DNA from: Symbiodinium natans
Lineage: Eukaryota > Sar > Dinophyceae > Suessiales > Symbiodiniaceae
DNA length: 64,000 nucleotides
Assembly (NCBI GenBank): GCA_905221605.1
Contig: CAJNDS010002816.1
Coordinates: 152,543 to 216,542 of the forward strand
Direction: 5' to 3'
In this document: piece after piece, positions 35,501-44,779 of the stretch
Layout of the letters: each line of letters opens with the position of its first letter
Position numbering within the stretch: position 1 is the first letter of the stretch
Notes under the pieces: model-generated
Told to the model about the DNA's origin: nothing
What the model saw: the letters and a program-made list of their open reading frames with translations, nothing else
The model's database searches: none
Made by a program: the position numbers and the translations under genes

Positions 35501-38500
35501 CTGCTGGGCCCTGAAGAAGCTTGAGATTCCACCTCTTCTCGGGGCTTTGGTCGGAAGCTTCGGGGAGAGGGAAGTGCTTTCGGGAGGATGTGAAAACGAA
35601 GCTCCCGTTGATCCAGGCCGGGGATCCGCTGCGCTCGGGAGTGGGCAAGCCGCAGCAGATGTAGCCATCGCCTTCGGTGCCATGGTCTACATCCGTTCGC
35701 ACGGCCGCCGATGCGTAGGGCAGTACCGCAAATCCGTGGTCTTGGTTGTAAAACTCTGCTGACAAAAGGCGCAACTCCTCATCGGAACCTGTGGCACGAT
35801 GTACGATAGCCCACTCCTGCATTTGTTGGCTGCTACCCTCACTGGTCGAGATGGACTTTCTCAGAGACACGCTGACGTCTTCGTCCAGCGCCTGTGCTGG
35901 GTGCGCATCTGGTTCTGGCACGAGCCTGCGGAAGAAAGACCTTTGCATCTCCTTGTGAGAAGGGTCTCGGTACTCCACACGATGACGGATGCAGGCTTCA
36001 GATGCCAAATCTGTGAAGGTCAGAGACTCCAAAGACTTGCAGAAGAGAAGCATTCCAGCACCGCTGGAGCGCATAACTTCTCCCATCTTCTCTCGTACAT
36101 CATCTTCACTCACTGCACTTGCCAGAGCTGACGGCCCCTTGCGCAAAGGAAGGCGGAAAATCACTGGAAAGCGTGCGCTAAGCTCTCTGAACGGGAGCCA
36201 TGTGTCTGGAAAATCCTGCTGCAGATGCTGCACGTTGAACTGCTTCCCCCGCTTCTGTCCTTCATGCGCCACGTAGCCTCGAGTGAGGTCAAAGAAATGC
36301 AGGCGCCCATTTGCCAGGAGAAGGGGGCAGTCGGAGTAACGGTACATGACGTTCATACCCACACCAAAGCGGCCGCAAGATAAGAAATCCAGGCGCTTCT
36401 CCGATCGGTTGACCTGCTGCATGCGGCGGATGTCTTCGCGGCCCAGCGGCTTGTCGGAGCAGATGTACAAGGCTGCACCCTGCAAGTCGCTGCACCGCCT
36501 GTCCACGATCCTTAAGGTTGATCTCATAAACACAAAGCCACTGCGCCGCGCGGCACGTGCCTTCTGAGCTTGCATCAAAGATCACAAAGGTTTCCTGAGA
36601 AGCCCGGGCATCTCTCCACAGCCGTATTCTCGGGCATCCAAGAAGAAGTGCAGCTCGCTGGCTCCGAAGTCATCAGAGTTCTGTACAAACTCGGAGACGA
36701 CATCGCTCTGACGGCCGTAGTCCTTGAGGAGTTGTGCGACTTGACCGACTAGGTCTGGTTCTTGACCTCAGCTTCGACATGGCTTCGTTGTGCATTGGGT
36801 TCTACCGAACTCGGAATGGCAGCAAGCAGCTTAGACAAGGGGCCAAAGCCATCAGACTCCAGCTGGTCTGCCTCGCAGCGTTCGGCCAGCTTTGCACGTA
36901 AAGACGTGCAGCCAAGGCTTCTGCCAGCTTCCTCAGAGATCCTGCTGTGCAGAAGCTCAACCTCTTCACTGCGCGACCATGGAGCATCATCGATGAAGAC
37001 CTCCGCGGCTGGAAGCAGCTTGAGAGACTTCGTGGGGACGAAGGCTGGATGAGCGTCAAGCAACTCTGGACTCCTAGAGACTTGCGGCGCAAGCTCTTCA
37101 CAGAGGGCGCATGCTTCACTGTCACCTCGGGTAGACCTAAGGATCGTGCCACGTCTCTTGCTGCAAGGCCACGGATCTTGCCAGCAACGGGACGCAGCAA
37201 TTTGCTGCTTTGATTCGGATTCAGAGCCGTATGACCCCACGAGTAGAGCTCGGACTCCATATCCCCATGAGCTGACTCGCATGGCCACAGAACCTCACTC
37301 TTCATTCGCTCAGACAGGCCAGCAAGAACGGCCTTGTCCAGCTTTTGGAGGGCTTGGAACACCCTCTCAATGTCTTGAGTCAATCTTTCCGAGGCCGCTC
37401 GCGGAAACTGGAACCTTGGCATCGGAGAACCCTGGAAGCAAAGAACACAGACGCATCGATCCGATCATCTAGCAGTGATCAAGCACAGCCTTCTTGCAGC
37501 ATCTTGCTGTTGACGTAATACCCTCAACTCTCAACCATAGTTGACAATAGTCTAGTCCCTTATTCGGGCTTACAGCAGCGTGTGTTGGGGGGTAGGCGTG
37601 CAACGCGGTGGCACATTAGGGTTCCGGGTTGAGGCTTTAGGCTTAAGGTTTAGGAGCCACTGAGCCCTGAGCTGCGTTTCTGCTGAGCGCAAGCTGTCTT
37701 CACATGGCGGGGCCGCATGTGTCAACTTGCGAAGCTGCTGGATGAGCACCTTTCTTTTGAGCTCAGGGATCAAGAGGCGTCTATCATGAACCAAGCGGAT
37801 ACGTCAAAGAAACGACATGTGTCTCGATGCAGCAGAAGCACCTGGGGTTCTGCTTCAAGCTTCCGATGGGCCGACACAACTGCCGATGGAGGCAGCGTCT
37901 TGTGCATAGTAGGACACACCGCCCCGACCACACCTTGGGACTCGGCAGGGAAAAGCTGCGAAGGCGCCTCCAAACAAGGAGCAGCGGAACCCGGCATCTG
38001 CTGTGGATCTTCGAGGCCATGTGCCTTTACCCATTTGATACCTTGAAGCTGCTTCAATGCTGTGGCTCTGTCTCCAAGAAGACATCCACAATTCTCGCTG
38101 ACGTACTGGAAGAGAACTCTTGACATCTCGATGTCTTTGGTCAGCGCCACATGCTTCGCCTCAAGGACAACGTCCTCCCAAGCCAGGCGATGCTTGAGGC
38201 CGCACTGCTGGAGCATCTGCCAGATCTCACGCACCTGCTCAAAGGCCACGAGCTGAAGAAGCATGCGTTGATTTGGGACTGGGCCGTGGAGGGGGATGTC
38301 TTCTTCTGACAACCAGCGAGCAGCGATTTCTTTGACATCTGTGGCATCTACATGGGGCCCTTCATGATGCAACGGCGAAGAGAGTTTTTGTCTCTAAAGC
38401 ACGGGTCCCCCAGCAGAGGAAGAAAGGCTTCATTTCTATTCTGCACCCTCCAATGTTCGATAGAAGTATCAAAGCCCTTCTTCTGCCCTCTCCCGCATGG

Positions 38501-41500
38501 CAGAAAAGGCTTCAAGTAGTTGGGGAACCGCTGTGGGTGTTAAAGCCTTAAAGCACTTCATGGTCAGTCTACAAGCAAAGCGGCCAAGCACTGTTCATTG
38601 CGCTGCCAACAAGGTGCCAGTCAAAAACCATGTGCTAGAAAAACATGTCGCGAACAAAAAACAATGTCAGAAGACGGGGGCCCAAAGATAGAATGTCACA
38701 AGACAAAAGGGTCCACAGCAGAAGCCGCCTCCTCAGGTGCGAAATCTGCCAGGTCACCCTCCAAGAAGGCAGCTCGCTTGCTGGCGGCAGCGCTGAAATG
38801 GAACAACTCGGCATGTGGATCGAACGCTTCTTGAATGGGCAACAATGTCGAGGATCCCTGGTGCGATGACCCAACAGGAATCCACGAGATGGCAGCTAGC
38901 TTCGACTTCAACTCATCCAAGTCATGCTGGCCCAGCGAGGTTCTTGCCCAGTGTAGCAAGGCGAGCAGATACCGACGCAATCGAGGGACTTCGCTCGGAG
39001 CTTCTGAAAGATGTTGCAGAACCAAATGCATCAGCCACGGGCACTTCTGTTGGGAGATGGCAGACTGTTGCTCCAAAAGGCTAGTGACATGTTGGGGAGG
39101 ATCTACAACTCGATACCCCAACTCCAAACACCAGCGCTGCAAGTCACCTCGCAGATGCTGAAGAGGTCGGGTAGGCAGATCCAGCAGGTGAGCCGCCGCC
39201 GGAGAAACCAGCTCGCCCTCCACATCCCGGAGAAGGGGCCGCTGCGTGCACTGGCGCGTGAACTCTGCGATGCATGGAAGGACGAGCTCCTGAAAGCGAT
39301 GTGAAAAACGTTGCTGTGTCTACTCATAGTAAGATCTTCTTACTTATGTGGCTGACTGGTGAAATTTCCTCAGGTTCCTGCCTTGATTGTGTCACCCCTC
39401 GGCCACAGGTTGAACACTTCCACATCCCGCAGTTCAGGGCCATAATCTCCAGCGCGTACGGGATCCGACATCAGCCACTCAATGCTGGAAGCATAAAGCC
39501 TTGGCACGACGTCCTGCATGATGTGCTCATTCCACACGGCCCAGCTGGCATGATCACCATCCAAATCTTGCGAGTTCCGCCACAGATCGCGGCGGTTGTC
39601 CATGAGGCAGAAACCTGCATGAACGTGTAGAGGAAGCCCTGTCTCGATGGGCAACGGCAAGTAGGTGTAGATACTGCCATCTCCGAAGGAGCCATTGAGC
39701 GGCATGGCCAGACAGACGAAGGGCACCTCGCTACATTCTTCACGTAGCTCTTGGAAAGGCGCCGCGGGATCAAAGAACTGGCCGAAACGCATCCACACCT
39801 GCATCTTTCTGGTATGCCATTCTGACAGCACTCGCAGCAAAGGATGTCGATGGAAGCTAATGGAAGCTAAATTGTGCAAAGCTCTAACTGTGTGTGCAAC
39901 TGGCCCAAGTGGCCCTTGCCCGCCTGGCTCGACGTGACTGGATCTCCGTCCTTCACCTCCTGGATCTGCACGCGCACGAGGTCATGAACAAAGGGCACCT
40001 TACACAGCAGCAACGCAAGCTCGCAGGAGTGGTGTCTTCTGATGAAGGGGCACAATCCCAACCTGCACGAAGTTCAATCCTTAAGTTCCACTAGCTGTAG
40101 CTCCAAGGCACTCTCTTCTGCTCTTGGCAAAGCGTCCCCGGTTGAAATGTCGCCGCAAGCGTTTCATGCAAAGCGGACACTTCGCTGAAGTCCTCAAGAA
40201 ACGTGCGAACCTTTCGCATGTCATTGGGCAGCTCCTGAGCAGATGTTGAGAAGAATTGCTTGCTGAGAATCTTCTCGAATTCAGCTTCGCCATCTTTCCA
40301 CACACAGAGGTCAACTTGCTGAATGTTGGAGAGGAATAGTGTAAGGTCCCCTCGGGACAGCGATCGCTGAAAGTCTCGAAAAACATGCCACGCCCGATCC
40401 GGTGGGAATGCCTTCTGCATGAAGGTCGAGAATCGCGCAAACTCCTCAAGCCGGAAAGGTACCTTGCTGAGGGATGCCCACATGAGTTTACAGAAAAGGG
40501 TGTGTCATCAATGGGCACCTTACCTTGTATATGCACCGGCTCAGCTCATTTCCCAAACTGCCCCTCTTTCAAGTTCTGGCCTTCTGGGATGTGTACGTGG
40601 ACGGGGACAGCTGGGGACAGGTATCGCACTAATTATCAACCGCATTATTTAATCACCACCCTATCACGAGAAGGATGGCAGCAGCAACAATCCCCACATC
40701 TGTCAGGGGACCCTGTTATCTTGGGCTTACGACAGCCCTTTTCATCGGCTGTGCCGTGTTTGCGGGATGCGACTTGCAACTGCTGACATGACCGCATCAA
40801 GTACGCCCACCATGGCAAGCAAGCTGCCCGAATCAGAGTTCCCTCAAAAGGCGCCTTCATGGTACAACCGAAGAGGCCTACAAAGGGAGAGCATTCGTCT
40901 GGAAATGCTTCTGCCAAAGACTTCCGGTCGAACACCTTCTCCACAAAGTTCGTCTGCTCTCCGAAGTTTCCCTCAAGCCTGTTGTCTGGATCCAAAACTG
41001 CATAGCACGAACCAGATACAATCTGTATCATATCTCCGATATGAAAGAGAGATCTGGATCCCATGCCGTACTTTCCGACTTGGCTGGGGCTGTGCTTCTT
41101 GCCACTGTCATACATGTTCTGCAGGCTTTGCCAATCGCAGTCTCTGAAGCCACCGTTGTCCCAAAAGACAAGCGCGGGCCCGTTTAGCCGCCTGCGCCAT
41201 TTCCGGCCTCGGCAAGGCAGACTGTTGTGCACTGTGGAGCTGAAGCTCAAAATCCAAACAATTAAACTCTTGTCACTGTGAAGGTGTTGCAGATTGTTTT
41301 GCAGTTTTCGGAACTCACGAGGCACCTGCCTTGCGGCCTCACGTTCTCAGCCGAGTGAGTGCGCAGATCCAGCACCGCAGCGAAGCTCGTGGCTCGTCCC
41401 GTGTCCTGCATGCCGCTCAAGCTACAGGACTCAGCGCATGGCCAGCGTTGCGCTCACTCTCAGAAGGCACTGGATGTGTGTGGTCCTCGGCGTTTTGCAG

Positions 41501-41611
41501 AGCTTCCAAAACGAATTGGGCGCCGCTGGGATAATGCTTCAGCAGATTGTTCAGCGCGGCGCTCGGCGAGATCCGCAGGCCAAAGATGGCCTGTCCAGCA
41601 CTCGAGCACAT
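28860..41611 (-). CDS. Sacsin-like chaperone gene (about 16 exons), whole gene
   Basis: A minus-strand gene of about 12.7 kb. From N to C it encodes a sacsin/HSP90-like ATPase module, a sacsin-specific region, a second ATPase module, a long sacsin-type middle region, a J-like domain with HPD, and a HEPN domain. Human sacsin has the same order at its C-terminal end (J then HEPN). It is a very large co-chaperone (about 4,580 residues, three ATPase repeats) linked to Hsp70 and protein quality control. This protein would be roughly 3,100 residues with two recognisable ATPase modules. I see no ubiquitin-like domain. ATG 41611 is the first in-frame Met, just before the first module, with a TGA five codons upstream. 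Unresolved exon joins remain between exons 1/2, 3/4, 6-8 and 10-13. All exons keep long open frames, so the gene looks functional. Confidence 0.88.
29782..29880 (-). CDS. Sacsin-like gene, short linker exon
   Basis: A 99-nt phase-0 exon encoding ASWFDEFEAERAQREVARSE and ending TTFVPQP. It joins the J-domain exon (…EYGVPS) to the HEPN exon (PRKVDPQ…) in frame. The charged stretch followed by F-V-P-x-P just ahead of the HEPN start is what I expect in sacsin-like proteins. Both flanking introns are GC-AG (29881-30139 and 29589-29781). Confidence 0.72.
30140..31174 (-). CDS. Sacsin-like gene, J-domain exon
   Basis: A 345-codon exon. The N-terminal half is a sacsin-type region (RRDVVACFDVQQQTLVVSEA, then LLPDEVVDELVQSMSQGFEA). 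Near the C-terminus lies a J-like domain: HQLRQMSVLGPDDYRHGLRR leads into LFLTWHPDRAGN, with the HPD tripeptide encoded at 30260-30268. HPD is the Hsp70-stimulating motif of DnaJ proteins, so recruitment of Hsp70 is expected. The exon ends after …EYGVPS at a GC donor. The acceptor at 31175 follows a pyrimidine-rich tract, but its pairing with the donor at 32066 is tentative. Confidence 0.85.
32067..33685 (-). CDS. Sacsin-like gene, three exons of the C-terminal middle region
   Basis: Three open blocks, about 33165-33655, 32690-33095 and 32067-32590, lie in different frames and must be separated by introns. They encode VLRRLGLSTAPS and EIAKRRILLVRTLCPDADIR; NACRDLVSKELQKNPSL and LPEEEARHLFKPRSL; then WEFNRLLLQAVGDF, AKLGVRNEPTQEDF and ASQLCWADVPEW. 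Phrases such as LGVRNEPTQEDF are typical of the regions between sacsin repeats. No third ATPase N-box is visible. Exact ends are uncertain, with tolerance up to about 40 nt. Confidence 0.65.
33741..36498 (-). CDS. Sacsin-like gene, large exon with second ATPase core
   Basis: An exon of about 920 codons, open throughout. It begins with LQGAALYICSDKPLGREDIR and then the glycine-rich lid motif FGVGMNVMYRYSDCPLLLAN. These complete the second HSP90-like ATP-binding fold whose N-box is in the preceding exon. Sacsin-repeat sequence follows: FPVIFRLPLRKGPSALASAV (the GT-x-F-R-x-P-L-R region), SPAWINGSFVFTSSRKHFPL, and long helical sacsin-type blocks ending near EDILDWQKSPLAGCFEHVLL. The start at 36498 assumes a GC-AG intron of 111 bp. 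The 3' end at CAG|GTGAAT is one of at least two possible donors. Confidence 0.85.
36610..36766 (-). CDS. Sacsin-like gene, short exon with second ATPase N-box
   Basis: A 157-nt exon not marked by any Met-initiated frame. Joined to the previous exon (…DGFG), it reads QEPDLVGQVAQLLKDYG and then EFVQNSDDFGASELHFFLDA. E-x-x-x-N in EFVQNSDD is the Mg/ATP-binding N-box of HSP90/sacsin ATPases, and FGQEPxLVxxVxxLLxDY matches the start of a sacsin repeat. Flanking introns are 36767-36843 (77 bp, GC-AG, strongly supported by the join) and 36499-36609 (GC-AG, likely). Confidence 0.85.
36844..39289 (-). CDS. Sacsin-like gene, exons between the two ATPase modules
   Basis: Coding blocks: 38745-39289 (starts ELVLPCIAEFTRQC, contains AAISWIPVGSSHQG); about 37800-38393 (GLKHRLAWEDVVLEAKHVAL, LQGIKWVKAHG, then QLFPAESQGVVGAVCPTM); about 37230-37422 (ASERLTQDIERVFQALQKLD); and 36844-37170 (SLKLLPAAEVFIDDAPWSRS, then LLHSRISEEAGRSLGCTSLR). 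Known sacsin repeats show the same order: W-I-P, W-E-D-V, F-P/S-E-x-x-x-x-V-G-x-V-C-P, E-V-F-I-D-D and L-H-x-x-I-S-E-E-x-x-x-x-L-G. The boundary at 39289 is firm (GC-AG intron 39290-39381). The others are approximate because frames change without a resolved junction. Confidence 0.78.
39382..40462 (-). CDS. Sacsin-like gene, exons 3-5 (end of first ATPase module)
   Basis: Exon 3 starts at 40462 with VPFRLEEFARFS, completing GTLIR from exon 2 to give the sacsin G-T-x-x-R-x-P-x-R motif. It stays open to about 40130. Exon 4 (about 40060-39920) reads LALLLCKVPFVHDLVRVQIQ and ends …SSQA. Exon 5 (39821-39382) continues EWHTRKMQVWMRFGQFF and holds YLPLPIETGLPLHVHAGFCL, NRRDLWR, WNEHIMQDVVPRLYA and VFNLWP, all hallmark blocks of the first sacsin repeat. 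Introns 40463-40827 (365 bp), 39822-39919 (98 bp) and 39290-39381 (92 bp) are GC-AG. Confidence 0.82.
40828..41611 (-). CDS. Sacsin-like gene, exons 1-2 (first ATPase core)
   Basis: Exon 1 (41611 to about 41482) encodes a Met, then IFGLRISPSAALNNLLKHYP and FVLEALQNAED, which is the sacsin-repeat start plus the N-box (E-x-x-x-N). Exon 2 (about 41262-40828) encodes NGPALVFWDNGGFRDCDW, then GKYGMGSRSLFHIGDMIQIV (G-x-G-M-G lid motif) and KAPFEGTLIR. These are the ATP-binding elements of a GHKL fold. The exon 1/2 junction is unresolved: none of the obvious GT or GC donors joins the N-box to exon 2 cleanly, so a micro-exon or a non-canonical site is possible. Degenerate TTTAGGG units lie at 41698-41757, just upstream. 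Confidence 0.82.
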
Positions 41612-43644
41612 GTGGCATGTATGTCGTCACGAGAGAGACGCTGAATCACGGCCCAGGGCATCAGCCCCGAGACCTGGTTCCGCGAAACTGGGAATCGCTT
41701 AGGGTTGAGAGGGTTTAAGAGGATTAGGGCAAGTTTAGGTTTTAAAGGGTTTAGGGTATGAACTGATCCCAACCCCCAAGGGCAGGCAAGCCTGCATCTG
41801 ACCCTCCAGGTGTAGTTTCCAGCGATTGTGTCCTCGGCTGTCCTCGGCATGACAACCTTCATTCATGCTCACAGTAGTGCTCAGGGAAGACAAAAGAGTC
41901 CCCTTAGTCATGTTTGTTGGCTGTGCAGAAAGGTGGTGTCTGTGGCGAATAGCCAAATTCGAGCGGACTCTTCAGCTTACTCGAGCTATTCGTTCCGTGA
42001 GCTGTGCACTTTTGTCGCTGTCGTGAGCTTCACTCTTGATGTTCGGCATCACGCTACACGAAGAAAACAAGAGCGAGCATGAGCGCGCGAGCGAAAAAAC
42101 ACTAAATGCAAGGAGGCTCTGGAGATGCTGCTGCGTCCAGCACTTCGGGACCTGCGGGTCAGCATTGTAAAAAACACTGGCAGCGGAGTCACGGAACCCT
42201 AACTAAGATACCGCAATAGTTACAATAATAAGAACCAGCATAAGGAAATGGATAAGAGTAAGAATATGGATAAGAAAAAGGGTTTATAGCCACCGAGAGG
42301 GTTTCCTTAACATGGACGAGAACGCTTAAGGCCCCAAACCCCCAAGCATCGGACTGCATGGCTGCCTGTCTCCCAATGATAGTGGCGAGCCGCGCCGTGG
42401 TGGGGGTGACTTTGCTTCTATGCTCTGAGCCCGCCCATGCGGAGTCGAAATATTTACGTAGCTTCACGACGTTTCCAGACAACGCGAGTCTGGCATTTCT
42501 GGCGCACACGCATGATTTTCCTCTGGCAGCTCTGTCCGCGATCAGTGCATGTCTGGCTTTTGCATGGCCATGGATCTGTACATCTGGCCAGGTTTCCTGT
42601 GCAATACAACATTATCCAAACCTGATTTGACAGATTTGAACCTGGCAGATCTGCTAAGACAACCCGGCTTTTGCCTCATGTGAACCTGCCATCTGCCTTT
42701 CATGCCGCTGACCACTGCCATCCTCGCCATGACTAGGTGGACTCAAGGCCTCCCGGGACCAGGGCTTTCGACACACAATTCTGTGTTCAGAGGGCGTGCC
42801 GTAGGGCAACTTGGGATATAGTAGCTTTTCCTCACAAAAAGAACGACAACTTCGCCTTCGCCGCATCCTTCTCCAAGAGCTCTGTGTTCATGGCCAGGCG
42901 AGGGCCGTCCGACCTCGGAAACCAGAGCGGATCGCCAAATCCCCAGGGTCTGCGTGGCTTGCAAGCGTCCATGAAACTTCCATGCATCCCCGTGCTCGTG
43001 CCATTTAACATGAGGCCGTGGCCTCCTCTGTCTTGAATGTCCTGAGGACAACGGCACAAGAGCAGGTTCTGCAGCATGCACGGAAAGCTGCCTCAGCCTT
43101 TCTGCGAGTGCAGCTAGAGACAAGCTCAAGTCCCCGAAGCTTCAACAAAAAGAAATGTGGTGGCCAGGTGGCCAGGCAACGCTCCATTCGCTCCACTCTC
43201 CCACGCAGCGCCCTGTCGCCCACACGGCTTGGAGTTTGTCATCCGAAAGTGGCACGTCCATTGCTTTCCGCGCAGTCTGACAAAGCGGCCTTTCTCTTGG
43301 CATTTCGGTGCTTCACCGCTGAGAATGCGAAGCCGAAACGTCAGATTGTGAACCTCCCCGCATGGAGGCGTCTTTCAAACGCTGTGGTTCAATCTTCTGT
43401 CGAGGCATGGCGCGTCTCCTCGCATGTCTTGGAGAGCGACAGCACCCCCAGGCGCAAGGTCAGGTGCAAAGAGCGGAGACTCCAGATGCACCCGTGCAGT
43501 GTTTTCGTCGTGTTGGGCCGCTTTCCGATTTCCGGCCAGAGAGCAATATGCGCATTTCAAGATTGGTATGGAAAGGAGGCTCAAGATGGCTCAAGATGGA
43601 TGATGGCCCTCGACCCGACCTAAAGCAACCCTTGTAAGCCCTGC
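41612..43644. other. Stretch upstream of the sacsin-like gene, no gene called
   Basis: Degenerate telomere-like units occur at 41698-41757. Overlapping open frames of 80-200 codons on both strands at 42.7-43.6 kb lack family motifs. The minus-strand frame at 42832-43077 has a plausible coding composition but no recognisable domain. A TAAGGATAAG-like simple repeat lies near 42220-42285. Confidence 0.5.
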
Positions 43645-43729
43645 CCCGCCTTCTCCGCGCCCTTCTCCAGCAGCTGCTTAATGCAGTCTGTGCGGCCACC
43701 CCAGGCTGCATAAATGAGGCTGGTGAAGC
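43645..43729 (-). CDS. Ankyrin-repeat exon (isolated)
   Basis: The minus strand reads GFTSLIYAAWGGRTDCIKQL and then LEKGAEKAG, a good match to the ankyrin consensus (G-x-T-P-L-x-x-A-A-x-x-G-x-x-x-x-V-x-x-L-L-x-x-G-A). The block starts after AG at 43730-43731, preceded by a T-rich tract (TGCTTTTTCCTGAGG), as a phase-1 exon would. A GC donor could follow near 43645. No neighbouring ankyrin repeat was found nearby, so this is either one exon of a long-intron gene or a relic. Confidence 0.6.
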
Positions 43730-44779
43730 CTCATTTGCCCCTCAGGAAAAAGCATCCCGTGGTTCATGATCAAGGGGGTCGACAGAGAGTCACGTCAATA
43801 CTTTTGCATACTTTTGCATACTCCTGGATTCCCCTCGCCTGTTGCGAACTCGTGACATGCCTCTATATTCACTTTACTTACTTGCAGAAATGTCACAGAT
43901 CTTTGCAGCACCGGTCGAAGCCGTGCAAGGCATTTGAAAATCTGAGCCTGCGGCCTAGGCTGTCTTGGACGTCCTGAGGGCAGCTCTGGTTTGTTAGAGT
44001 TTCCCCCTCGGTTGCCCCTCGTGTGTCAGTGCCCCGCTCGGCGATGGTGGGTTCGAAAGGGCTAGTCTTGGATTCCTTCGTCTCCCTCGACTACTGAATA
44101 TGTATGGCTGAAAATATATTGTTCAGGAAGATTTCCAAACAGAGCCGGCTCGCAACGCCACGACTCGCTGCTTTCGTCTTACTCAGAAGAATTCAAAAGA
44201 AACGGCCCGAAACGGAATCTGGGGTTTGGGTTCACATAGCGCTCAGGCTTCTCCACCCACATTAGCTCCGCCCCCTTAACTTTGGATCAAATGCAAGAAA
44301 CAACTTAACTATCAAACAGATTTGCTGAGTACAAGGCCGTCCCAGTACCCGCCGTTCCTCCAAAGTAGCGACGAGCAAAAAAATCTTGCGGAACCGCAGA
44401 GCCCTTGGACGTCTCTCAGCACCATCCCCTTTACTCCAAGAGCTCTTTCACCCATCCCGCATGGCCGTCCCTGGCCAATGATCCCAGTCACGCACGATCC
44501 AGCCTGTCGATTCCTAGTAGCTTTCCACTGCTTTCTCTTGCTTGCAATGCCAAGTTACTTTCAATCGACAAGTAGACGTCCACAATCCCTCGGTGCGGAG
44601 CCCCTCTTGTGGAGAAAAATCTAGATTGCAGTATCAGTATACTTTGTTAAACTACATTGCGCTAGTGCCATTGCATTGCGCTGCGTTACCTCAATAAATT
44701 GGCCTACACAATCCTGCAGATTCGCCGCCTCTCAGGATCCTGTGCACGGCCGGGGGCGAGGAGCTTCCGGCGCTTCTCT
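43730..44779. other. No gene seen
   Basis: Neither strand shows a supported gene, repeat array or long inverted repeat in this stretch. The sequence is of ordinary composition. Confidence 0.5.

Noticed and set aside
34357-35762. Plus-strand open frames of 190 and 278 codons
   Set aside because: They lie opposite the large sacsin-like exon, whose minus-strand translation matches a known family. The plus-strand products match nothing.
42743-43623. Overlapping frames on both strands up to 200 codons
   Set aside because: No recognisable domain on either strand. GC-rich sequence gives such frames by chance.
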